Part shown: positions 54,058-64,000 of the stretch, in pieces | Layout: each line of letters opens with the position of its first letter | Position numbering within the stretch: the stretch's first letter is position 1 | From: Nymphaea colorata | Taxonomy: Eukaryota; Streptophyta; Magnoliopsida; Nymphaeales; Nymphaeaceae | Direction: 5' to 3' | DNA: 64,000 nucleotides | Assembly: GCF_008831285.2 (NCBI RefSeq) | Contig: NC_045142.1 | Location: 4,843,501-4,907,500, forward strand | Position numbers and translations under genes: made by a program | Notes under the pieces: model-generated | The model's database searches: none | What the model saw: the letters and a program-made list of their open reading frames with translations, nothing else | Told to the model about the DNA's origin: nothing

Positions 54058-56290
54058 TTTAAAAGGATGATCTACCGTACAAGTCTCCACGATCAGAACA
54101 CAATTCAGAAGCTGATCCAACCTCCTTCTCCCCAAATCAAGGTAATAACATATCTCTTGTGACTGAAATAAAATAACCCAGATAGCCTCGTCTGGACCTG
54201 ATTTGCTCGCCTGTCTAGACCTTGCAGAGTCCAGTACTTAAGCTTGGCTTTGACTGAGATCATCATTTCGTGGAAATTTTTCCTTGCGCTATTAAAAGGA
54301 TGAAGCATTGATGATATCCTGGACCCGGAGTCAGAGGAACAGAATTTTTTGTTTCATATATATCCCAGTTAGATTACGATAAATAGGATCTTGTAGTCTA
54401 TCTAGTTGTTCTCAACTACGTACGTAGCTGTTGGTTCATATCAGAGCCAGATTTACGGCGATATATATTTTCAATTTACTGCAGTATGCTTACTTTAAAT
54501 AATTTGTAGCTAGTTGACCTGTGTTTTTTTGAACTAGAAAATATCAGCCATGAAAATTGAGATTTGAGTTAATATGAATTACCCAACTCATGTCCAAAAT
54601 AGGAACCAATAATCATGTAATTGTTCTTCAATGGCGTCGCTCCTTTCCGCGGCACTGATTGTCGGACTTTAAAATAATATTTTTACCATTATTTACCAAC
54701 CGAGCGGTAAACACGTGAGGAAAATATTTTGTCAGAAGCAACTTTCATTTCCAGCTTGAAAGACGATATTCAGTAGACCCACGTACTCGATTTTGAGCCC
54801 TCAATATATGTTTTGCTTTATTTTTATGGCTGTATAGCAATTTATGTTCCTCTCAAAATTTTGATTGGAGTTGAAATATCAATTTTCAAAATTTCAATTT
54901 AAAAATTTCTATAGAAAATAAATGAAATATGTACAGTTAAAATTTTATGTGAAATAAGTGAATTTATCCAGTTGAAGATGCATAGCCCTTGGCTCTCCCT
55001 GCTCTAATTGTTTAAAAGAATTAAAAGGACGCACATCAAACTCTCGTCGATAAAGCGACTATATCAAATCCCTTCCAACCGTGTAGAAACTTTTTACATG
55101 CAGATGACATCCCTAGTACCTTTTTTCTCCAAGGAAGAGATGGAAGAGTTAACCAATCAGTACATGATTCTTTAAAAGCTTATCAAAGAAGAGAAAAGCT
55201 CTTCTCGTTGCTGATGTTTTTTTCTTTTTTTTTTATTGTACTTCCATGAAATAATTTGATGACCAATTTCCAAACTCATAATTTCAAAATTGCACACTGC
55301 GAAGGTGGAGACAAAAATTTTTCCTTTGAGAGGCCGGTTAAACTAATGAAATTTTACATGGACTAAACTTTATTTTTCTATATCTTTACCGGGGCATGAT
55401 TACTAAATTTTGTTTTCCCGAGAGCAAAGGCCGATGGAAATGGGATACCAGGGTAGAAGGACCGCCCGGACAGAAGTATTGGCAGAGTGATGGAGTCAAA
55501 ACCAAACGTCAGATCTCCCTTCCTCTGTATCCACTGATGCCTCGCTATCAAGTGGCTGAAGATTAGGATTGAGGTTCTTTTCTTGTTCAATAATTTCAAC
55601 CAGATGGGGAAGGTCGGGTTGTGTAGATGTAGAAAACGACCGACCACCAAACCCTTATTGGAGACGGAAGACAATGGAAGGTGCTTCCTATTTGAGAAAT
55701 AGTCTTCTCTTTGTGCGTGTGGACCTCTAAGGTCTTGTTGTCTTCTTCACAGCTGTCAATGAGACCGAATCAATTGTTTTGCCCTTTTTCTTAACTGATG
55801 AGGAAGGTTCTAAAGAATAAAGCAATGAATGAGAGTCAAATACAAAATTTTATAACAAAATATGATAATCCAGTTTTTGCAAATGAGAAGTCATCATCCG
55901 TATGGATGCATGATAGTTTCATCATCCCTGCTCATCACCTTCTGAAAGAAGTAGGACAATCTAATGATTGTCTTGCAGAACAGAGAACAAAAGTTCGAAC
56001 TTGACATTGAAGCTTCGATTTAGATAAACCGCTTGCATATTTCAGTTCAGAGCAGAGAAATGGGAAACCTTTCAAGGGCGTGCGCAGCAAACTGCCCAAC
56101 TCCTTAATAAGTTTGTTCATGTTATGAGCATCAAACAGATCATATAACAGAATAACGTGGAATGCTAGCAAAGAAGTTGCAGGCAGATTCTGTCAGGAAC
56201 TTGAAAACTTGTGATCAAAAGGGTTAATGCTGGATTAGGTTTCACTTGATACTTGACATTGCAGCACATTAATAATCACTTGAAGAATAT
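54058..56290. other. Upstream region of G5, no gene seen
   Basis: Counterpart of the other upstream regions: 54170-54600 resembles 15890-16280, and 55550-55800 resembles 6190-6480. A 98-codon minus-strand frame at 55378-55674 overlaps the shared segment; I see no domain in it. Confidence 0.4.
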
Positions 56291-56294
56291 CAAT

Positions 56295-56740
56295 AATGGC
56301 TGGAAGAGACCTTGACTTGGTTGTGCTCCGTCCTCCGGCGATGGACGACTTCGTTAGCAGACGCTGTTTTGACAGGGAAACGTGATATTGACGTGGCAGT
56401 GCCCCGTCGACCAGGTGATCGACGGGCTCATGAGCAGGCGATCTTTTCGCTGTCAAGGCAGACAACTGACAACTTTCTTTTAACCGGAAGAGGAGAAACG
56501 CGAAAAGTATTCTCCTTCTTCAAACAATTTGGGAGTGTCATGACATAACACAAAACTTGAGGCATTTTGGACATGATTTTGCTGATTTTGTACGCAAGAA
56601 CATGTGTTTTATTTAAAGAAAAAAACGAACACACATAAAAGCGCTGGTACGCATGGCCATGCACGCTTGCGCCTAACATTCCTATGCTTTTGGCATGGTG
56701 ACTCATTTCTTTATAAAGGGACTCCCTTGAGATTTGCTGT
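56295..56740. repeat. Intergenic block A/B-like copy, G5-G6 interval
   Basis: Single copy here, mixing features of both: it starts like block A (ggaagagaccttgacttgg) and ends like block B (gaggcattttggacatgattt), suggesting an unequal exchange between A and B. Confidence 0.5.
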
Positions 56741-57528
56741 GGTTTCCACGAAGTTGAACCATCTGTATTGTAGCATAATTGTTGCAGCTTTATAGATTTA
56801 TAAAGTTCATCGAGTATTTCTGTTTCCAAAAAGAAAAAACACACACACACACACAAAGCCGGTGGTTAATGTCCTTACGGTCTACCAACCATTGGCTATT
56901 ATCTAGATAAAGTCCAGGTTGGGTCATGTTTCCACTTTTAATTTACCAAAATATGCACATCACTTTTTCTGAATCAATTTCGTAAGCTTAGAATTAACAA
57001 TAGGCTGAATCGAATCGAAATCGGAATCATTTGCGCATGAAATTGTTTAGAATACAGGCCTTCGATCTAAAATTTAAAAATAAAATACAAGGAAAAAAAA
57101 CATGACCCTGTAATTAGTTAACCCTGGAAGATAGTTAAATGATAACTTGGTAATAATAATAGTATTTTAATATAATAAATGAATTAAAAAGTAGAAAACA
57201 TTACGAATCATGCAGCCTAGCCTTTTAGTGTCAACATATTAGAAAATATCTCTCTCTCTCTCTCGCTCTCTCTCTCTCTCTATATATATGTATATATATA
57301 TATATGGTAGAGTTGCCCAGTCATAGAGTTAAAAAGTAACCCAAAAGCTGGGAACGAGAGAGATAGAAAAATAAATTTAAAAGAAAGATTTTTTTTAGTT
57401 GAAAAAAGAAAGAGAGATAGAAAAGATATTTTAGAGAAGTGTGTGTATATATATATATACTTGAAAACTTATAAAAGAGGGTTTTTAAGATAAAAATAAA
57501 GAGATATCAAAAAAGAGATTTTAAAAAT

Positions 57529-57531
<3 letters not shown>

Positions 57532-57603
<72 letters not shown>
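57532..57603. repeat. (TA)36 microsatellite
   Basis: Uninterrupted TA run right after a GA/TA-rich purine stretch (57270-57530). Confidence 0.85.
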
Positions 57604-57607
<4 letters not shown>

Positions 57608-57623
57608 ATTGAATGGTCACTCT

Positions 57624-58000
57624 GAATATCTAGAGCCATCATTCATCACTCTATATATGTAATATGAAAATTCATAAAAGAAAGATTTTAAAATCAAAGA
57701 GAGACATAATGGAGGAACCTAGGATGAATTGAAACAGTATTTTGTAAATATATAATTATCTTCAATATATCAACCATTTCTTTCTTTTCTGATCACTTGG
57801 AATGGACAAAAGAATATTCAGAGCCATCATTCATCACTCTATATATGTAATATGAAAATTCATAAAAGAAAGATTTTAAAATCAAAGAGAGACATAATGG
57901 AGGAACCTAGGATGAATTGAAACAGTATTTTGTAAATATGTAATTATCTTCAATATATCAACCATTTCTTTCTTTTCTGATCACTTGGAATGGACAAAAG
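57624..58000. repeat. 188-bp tandem duplication
   Basis: The segment around gagccatcattcatcactct occurs at 57633 and again at 57821 with nearly no differences. In the other intervals the related sequence occurs once (near 8465-8660). Confidence 0.8.
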
Positions 58001-58464
58001 AAAAAAATAAAAGAGATATTGCAGAGTTAAGTGGAGAGAGAAAGATAGAGCATGAGATTTTAAAAGAGGGGTACACACACAAATATATATATATAGACAA
58101 TTTTTATGATTTCTATTTCAATCTTTTTCTGTAGGTCAGAGAGAAACTTGGCTCATGAAAGAACTTTGGCTAAGTCACCATTTTCTCTTTGGATGAGGTT
58201 ATACTTTCAAAATCCTTATTAAAAACGAGGCTCAAAACATATTTATATATGTTCATAAAGATAAAAGTCATTTTTACTTTTATCTACTACAAGGAAACTT
58301 ACCATTGGGTAAAGGAGATAATCAACTATAAGTGAAATAACATGTTAATAAGATAAAAGTACTATTTTTGGGATTGCTAATTGGGTGATTAATAAAAGAA
58401 AACTAATCAATACTAAGTGTAGGAGTATCATGAAATTACATTTTATCATATACTTATTCGTAGG

Positions 58465-59003
58465 TAGGGGTGAACACGAGCCGAGTCAAGCCTGAGTTCA
58501 GTCAGCTCAAGCTCCGATCCACTAATGAAACCTCGAGCTCGAGAATAGCTCGATAGAAGCAGTTCGAGCTCAACTCGGCAGTTAAGTGTTGAGCTCCAAC
58601 TTGGCTCGATTAAGGCTCGACAAACTCGTTTTGAAAAGAATTGATATTCATTGTTACGTTTTTAGCTCGAGCTCGAGCTCAACTCGATTAAGGTTTGATA
58701 AACTCCTTTAAATTGAATTGATATTCATCATTACGTGTTGAGCATGAGCTCAACCTGATTAAGGCTCGACAGACTTCTGAACTCATTTGAATATATCGAA
58801 TTGATTAATGCTCGACAAACTCGATTAAGTCTCAAACTCAACTAGGCAGTTACGTGTTGAGCTCAAATTCAACTCGATTATTTGAACGAATCAACTCATG
58901 AACTCGAGCTTGACTTGGTAAGCAAATGACTCGGCTCGAACTCGTTCAAGAGCCGAGCTTTAACGAGTCGAGCTCAAGTAGCTCGACTCGTTGTTCACCC
59001 TTA
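58465..59003. mobile_element. hAT-like MITE, G5-G6 interval
   Basis: 539 bp starting TAGGGGTGAACACGAGCC and ending GTTGTTCACCCTTA. Flanking 8-mers ttcgtagg and tttgtagg match at 7 of 8. The interior is rich in GAGCTC and AACTCGATTA motifs, with no transposase. Confidence 0.8.
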
Positions 59004-59930
59004 TTTGTAGGGGTTTGTTCGAGTTGAACAAGTTCCAACCTTAACAATTAATGCGATAGAAAAAAAATCTCATCCCAAGCTCTCAACCTTACGATTCATT
59101 CACATAGTCATTGAAAAAACAATCAACTATGCATGAATATTATCATAAAACATACACAATGCACACAATCAGTGAGAAAAGAAAAGAAAGAAACATACTT
59201 CGGACCTAGAAAAAAAAATGAAAATTTATTTCACCTTGCTTATGCTCCCGGTGCACTTAAGAGTGGCTCTTGACTTTGAAGAGAAGATTTTAGAGTTCTT
59301 TTGCACGACCATGGGAAGATGACGAAGGGGAAAATGAATGGAGGCTGACTACATACGTCTAAATAGAGTAGTTGAAGAAAGACAAAGCTACTACCTAGGG
59401 TTATCACCAAGCCTTTTAAATGGGACTTCAATGTGTTGATGAAGCTCTCCAAAGCTTTGCCTCGTGCTTCCTTGAATAATGAAGATTGAAGAAGCTCCTA
59501 ACACCCAAGGTTGATGAAGAAGGAGAAGAAGACAAGAAGAGAGAGTGAAGAGTAAAGAAATGGAGAGAGTTAAGGGAAAACTTCTAAACTTCAAGTAGAA
59601 AAACTCTAAAAGTTCTCCAAGAGTTAGCTGATATCCAAGAATGAAGATTTGAGAAGTATTTATACAGGATTTTAAAGCCAAAACACAAAATTTAAATTTT
59701 TTTGAACTTCACAAAGTTTTCATGCGAATTTCAAAATTTTTTGAACTATTTTAAAATTTTTTTATTTCATAGGTCTTGACCAAATGAGATGGGCCCCTAA
59801 CCCTACAAAAACTCTTTGGAGGGTGTTGGTTGGGCAAGTGCCCACCCAGTAGGACCAAAGCCTCCCCCTTGGTGCTGCCGTGTTCCATGTTCAGAGCGCA
59901 AGACAAGGCCATGCGCAAAGAGGTTGTTTT
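59004..59930. other. Unassigned DNA, no gene recognised
   Basis: Two minus-strand frames (59240-59452 and 59391-59681) overlap and are rich in Leu/Ser/Phe, the pattern expected from a purine-rich strand rather than a protein. No counterpart elsewhere in the window. Confidence 0.3.
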
Positions 59931-59934
59931 GCCA

Positions 59935-60870
59935 CTTAGGGTGGCTCTTGCCTCCTTGTCCCCTTTCAGTGGGTTCCCAATAAAAAAGAAAATTAAAATT
60001 TTATATTTTTAAAATATATTTTTCAAGTTGCAAAATGGTCTTTTTTGTTTAAAATAGGTCGTCTTCACTTTCGGCAGCTCTAAGCCCATTTTAAAATTTT
60101 TGACGTGAGATTGAGTTGAAAAGCAAAGGAGTGGCTCATGCACGCGAGGCCCAAAATAGTGTTAGAAATTGGTATTTTGGCCTCGATTTTGGATTTTTAA
60201 TTGAAATTTTTGATTTGGATCTAATTTGGGCCTAAGATCAACCGTTTGGATTTATTTTCCTCATTTGGGCTTGATTTTTCGGGTTCAATTATGGACTGTG
60301 GCTTTGTATTTCAGATTAGGATGTAATATTTGGATCTAGAGCCAAGATTTGGATTCAGATCTCAATCTAAGGTTGGATTTTTTATCTAAACCTTGAATTT
60401 GGATTCAGATATGTATCAAAGCATCCGTTTCAGATTTAGGGCAGAGATTTGCATTTGGTTGTGGATCTAGAGGTTTGTTTTGGATCTAGGGTTGAGATTT
60501 GGATTTGGATATGGATATAGAAATCTGTTTTAGATCAAAAGTCGAGATTTAGATTTGGATATGGATATAGGCATATGTTTTGGGCCTAGAACAGAGATTT
60601 GGATTTAGATATGGATCTAAAGGTTAGCTTTTGGATTGAGCTTGAGCCGAACGTCTGAAATTTGATCCGAATATGCTGTCCGTGTGAAACCGATTAAAGT
60701 TACTGAAATCTGTCTGAATATATCGAATATAGTCTTTATGAAAAATATGAAAAATTTGAGGTGATAGCATCAATTAGTTAGTTTTGCAATGAGTGGAAAT
60801 GAGCATCAAGGAGGAATAATGGGGAAACGTTTGGCTGAAGGTAAGCATAGATGGTATGCCTAATCTGTGG
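59935..60870. repeat. Degenerate TTTGGAT-type repeat block, G5-G6 interval
   Basis: Counterpart of 8640-9660. The tail frame starting at 60790 is cut short after tggctgaaggtaagcatag. Confidence 0.55.
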
Positions 60871-62240
60871 AGCTTGGCAATGGCGAACAGCGCCTAAGAC
60901 GTCCCGTCCAGATTCATTCATGTAAGGGTAGGCTTGTTCAGAGTTTAATAGTTTTCCTAGATGCTATTTTTTCAAGAATTGTAATCCTCCTGAGAATTTG
61001 CTTGAGCTGGCTTATAAACCGGCTAGTTTGAACAATTTTAGAATCGGGGATGTCCCTTAATTTTTCTTCTATCTGCATGGCTTGACAATTTAAGCTTCAA
61101 TGCATAATTGTGATTTTTTTTTTTGTTATGATTGTTTCTTTTCATTGATTTGTTTGAATAAAAGGGAGGGCGACCCTACACCTCCGAATATGTCGCAATG
61201 GAATTAAAATGACTTTTGTCTAAAATTTCATTTTTTCAACCAAAAAGACAGAGAAATATATAATATATGTATGTATAATATTTTAGAAAGGATCGTCACC
61301 TTTAAAATTTTGGACTAAAATAGTCTTTTTATAAATCTTTATTATAATAAGTAAAGTTAAAGAAAAGAGTTGGACAAATAAAGCTTAGGAACTACCATAT
61401 AATTATACATTTTTGTATAAATAAAATAAAAATGTATACTTTCACGGCACCACCAACATCCAACTTTTTTTGGATGTGCTGCACTGGCACCTGCACCCGC
61501 ACTAGCATTTTAGCACCCACAAAACACACCCATATATGACATTGTTTCAAACAACATCTGAAGCTAGATCTCCTTCCATATCCACTTAATTACCGTTAGT
61601 CACCTACATGGGGGTTAAAGATCCGCATGTGGATCGGTTATCATCTGCCATAAAGAAACACATATATAGGCAAACGTGGATTTGTTCATGTTGGTGGCCA
61701 TAGGGCACGGTTAACAGATCATTTCTAGATGGCCGTTTTCAATAGGAATCAGGTTCGAGCTCATTACTTTTCTATGTGACTGATGAATGCAATGCAATAA
61801 TATTCTGGAGGCAATTGAAGCCTGTTGTCTCAACCTAATTATGTGAAGGAGGAGGTTGCATATCAACAACACGAATCCTGTATGAATTGTATATGCTATC
61901 TTTAAGAGCTTGAGTGAGATTCACATGCAATGGATTCACTTAAAGACCTAAAAACACATCCATGGGTCAACTGAACTCTAGAATGACAGATATAACACAC
62001 CTATGCAATCAACCAACCGCAGATGACATGCAAAAGGTGTACAACAGCTTTCATGCTAAGAAAAAATTTATGTAGTAGCAAGTATTATTATTTATAGAGC
62101 AAGAATGCTTTTGCTGTCTTTCATGGGGATGCGGCTTGGCCTTTATGCTTGACGAAGCTAGAAAGCTAAGGTAGCTTACTATTAGCCACCAAATAACATG
62201 GAACCTATTGAGGCCACTTCAGGAATGAAATAACTAAAAT
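60871..62240. other. 3' flank of G6, no gene seen
   Basis: Matches the 3' flank of G2 more closely than those of G3 and G4, including the patch at 61440-61540. AT-rich and without a supported coding region. Confidence 0.45.
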
Positions 62241-62242
62241 AC

Positions 62243-62248
62243 TTTATT
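62243..62248 (-). terminator. Polyadenylation signal AATAAA of G6
   Basis: Minus-strand AATAAA 68 bp past the TAG of exon 8, conserved with G2-G4. Confidence 0.5.
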
Positions 62249-62315
62249 CTCGATCACAACGTCAGCTGGCGATGGCTTGGGATGTTGACTTCAAAGGTGT
62301 GCACAGACGACACAG

Positions 62316-64000
62316 CTAGCCAATTAGCATGTGAAGTAAAATGACCAAGCCGACTGGTGCTCCAACGATGATCGGCTTCATATTTTCTTTGCCATTGGTT
62401 GGCAGCGGACTTGAATTGCCATTGGTTGGTTGCAGACTTTGATTGGCAGTCGTTGGTGGTGGAATTGGATTGCCATTTGTTGGTGGCGGACTTGGATTGC
62501 CTTCGGTGATGTTGTTTCCTGTTATACTGGAAAATGGAGATAATTAAAAAGACTCATCCGGTGCTATATATGGATGAAATACCATTACCCAACTACAGAT
62601 ATCAACCTTTTACTTTGCCATGCCATGTATGGAATACCCAAGTTACAAAAACCATATCTTTAGTTTGCATTTAGTATTTGATGGGATCCGACCAACCAAG
62701 GCATGCTTCTCTCTCTCTCTCTCACAGGCACACACACACAAAAAGATATGCTGATCACCATGCTGTGTCACTTACGTTAGTTTTATTTTTTTATTGCCTG
62801 CCACTGATGCCGGTAAGGATCCCGTGAAATTATTGTATGCCAGGTTCCTGCAGCGAGCCAAATGGAATTCTATTATACTAAGTCCAATTGTTCAGTAAGC
62901 AAACTTGCATATTCACACTGTACGATTGAACAAACAAACATTAAGACCAGGTTAGGAGATAGGATGGTGAGTGGGGCTTCAGGTAGGCGCGAAACTACAT
63001 GTGAGCATGTGTGGGCAATTGTCTATACAGTCTAATAAAAATTCATTTGATTAAACACAATTTTTTGCATATCTACATATAAAATGTTCCTAAAGTAAAC
63101 AGTTATTGCCCTCAACCAAACATATCGGGCTTTGCCATGGGGTTTGGTCCACAACTTCTTCTCACTTTGTTTTCTCTCATTTCAAAAGGGGTCTTTAACT
63201 TTTCTCATGAAGGATATTTTCATCTTATTTCAGGGAGACAGTATTTCATCCATTGCTTGCCCGAATCCACTTAGAAGCCCTCTTATTTGTTACTAGAACT
63301 AAAGAAAGCAACACAGTATAGGTTGGGAGAAAGCAGTAACGAATTGAAGCTTTTTGTGATAACATGCTGTTTGGACTCGAACTGATGAAGAGACAATTTT
63401 AAGTTTCAGACGAATTGGCTTTGACCAATTATTGAATCTTTTTCCTTTATTTTTTTCCGTGTAATAAACTCACAGCTCTTTCAAGTGAGGAAATGTTCCC
63501 AAGAACTCTGGGATATGTCCACTCAAGCTGTTGTTACTCAAGTCACTGCAAGATCAAAGTTGACACTGATCAGTGAAACTCCATCTAATTAATTAAGCAA
63601 GCTAGAATCCAATTAGCATGACTGTGTTCTACGCACATTATCTCAAGCGCAGTCAGGCCGCTGAAGTCTGGAAGGGTGCCGTTCAAGCCTAAACCATTAA
63701 GACGACTAACAAAGCCAAGTCAAATTAAAAAAATACATAAAATATTTCCTTTATGATCAAACATATTATTCTTGCATGAGTTAGAAGGCAAAAAAGATTT
63801 GTATCCTATAGTTATGTACTCACAGTTCAGTCACTCGTGGTGGATCGTCAGTGCTGCAGTTGAGCCAGTCCCAAGTGAATCCTTGGGGAAGACATGGATC
63901 ACCTGCCCAAGATTGAAGTTTTTGATATGAACCCTACAACACCTTCAACGCCTTCACTGCAAACCAATTTCAAAAAAATTGGTAAACGGATCTTGTGCAT
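62316..64000 (-). pseudogene. G6: malectin-like/LRR receptor-like gene with nonsense codon, 5' part outside window
   Basis: Visible exons on the minus strand: 63956-63824 (exon 4, SWAGDPCLP), 63705-63637, 63545-63474 and 62847-62776 (LRRs), 62526-62316 (last exon). Splice sites and phases match G4. In exon 4 the codon that is CAG in G1, G3 and G4 is TAG at 63936-63934 (KALKVL then stop), ending translation before the GDPC motif and all LRRs. The last exon is 211 nt, with about three NGNPSPPPT-like repeats and the tail MKPIIVGAPVGLVILLHMLIG before the stop. The malectin exons lie right of the window. A truncated malectin-only product remains possible; an assembly error is the alternative. Confidence 0.8.

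Noticed and set aside
55378-55674. 98-codon minus-strand frame
   Set aside because: No recognisable domain and not conserved as a frame in the related segments at 6200 and 47300.

Overview
The window is nuclear DNA of a flowering plant. It is AT-rich and intron-rich, has GT-AG introns and phase-2 leucine-rich-repeat (LRR) exons of 69-72 nt, and contains plant Copia, L1-type LINE, SINE and hAT-like elements and long (TA)n tracts. I cannot name the species.

The backbone is a tandem array of one gene family, all on the minus strand, called G1 to G6 from left to right. The ancestral gene has eight exons: a signal peptide (exon 1), the two halves of a malectin-like domain (exons 2 and 3), a WAGDPC linker (exon 4), three LRRs (exons 5-7), and a last exon with a short Pro/Ser/Asn-rich stretch and a hydrophobic C-terminus ending at a conserved TAG. 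This is the ectodomain plan of malectin-like LRR receptor kinases, but there is no kinase. The stop falls directly after the hydrophobic stretch in all four copies whose last exon is visible, which suggests GPI-anchored or tail-anchored receptor-like proteins.

Layout: G1 (1-5474) is intact as far as visible and runs off the left edge. G2 (10816-15574) lost exon 4 and the end of exon 3 in one deletion. G3 (20090-25802) has all eight exons but a 1-bp insertion in exon 3. G4 (39792-46389) is the only complete, open copy, with 522 predicted residues. G5 (about 51062-54057) is a wreck with exons 1, 2 and part of 3. G6 (62316 to the right edge) has a nonsense codon in exon 4. G1, G2 and G3 are spaced about 10.2 kb apart, and their intergenic DNA is also duplicated: two copies of an unidentified block (A and B), then a degenerate TTTGGAT-type repeat, then a conserved 3' flank with AATAAA.

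The G3-G4 interval is swollen by a 6.2-kb Copia element (27167-33390, 5-bp target duplication, LTRs differing at about ten positions, reverse-transcriptase core deleted) and a decayed L1-type LINE (about 34311-37385) inserted in block A/B DNA. A tRNA-derived SINE lies just 3' of G4. Three hAT-like MITEs with GAGCTC-rich ends lie at 1623, 52195 and 58465, and a TA-expanded inverted-repeat element lies in intron 2 of G1. The picture is birth-and-death evolution of a receptor-like protein cluster, with one or two functional members left.
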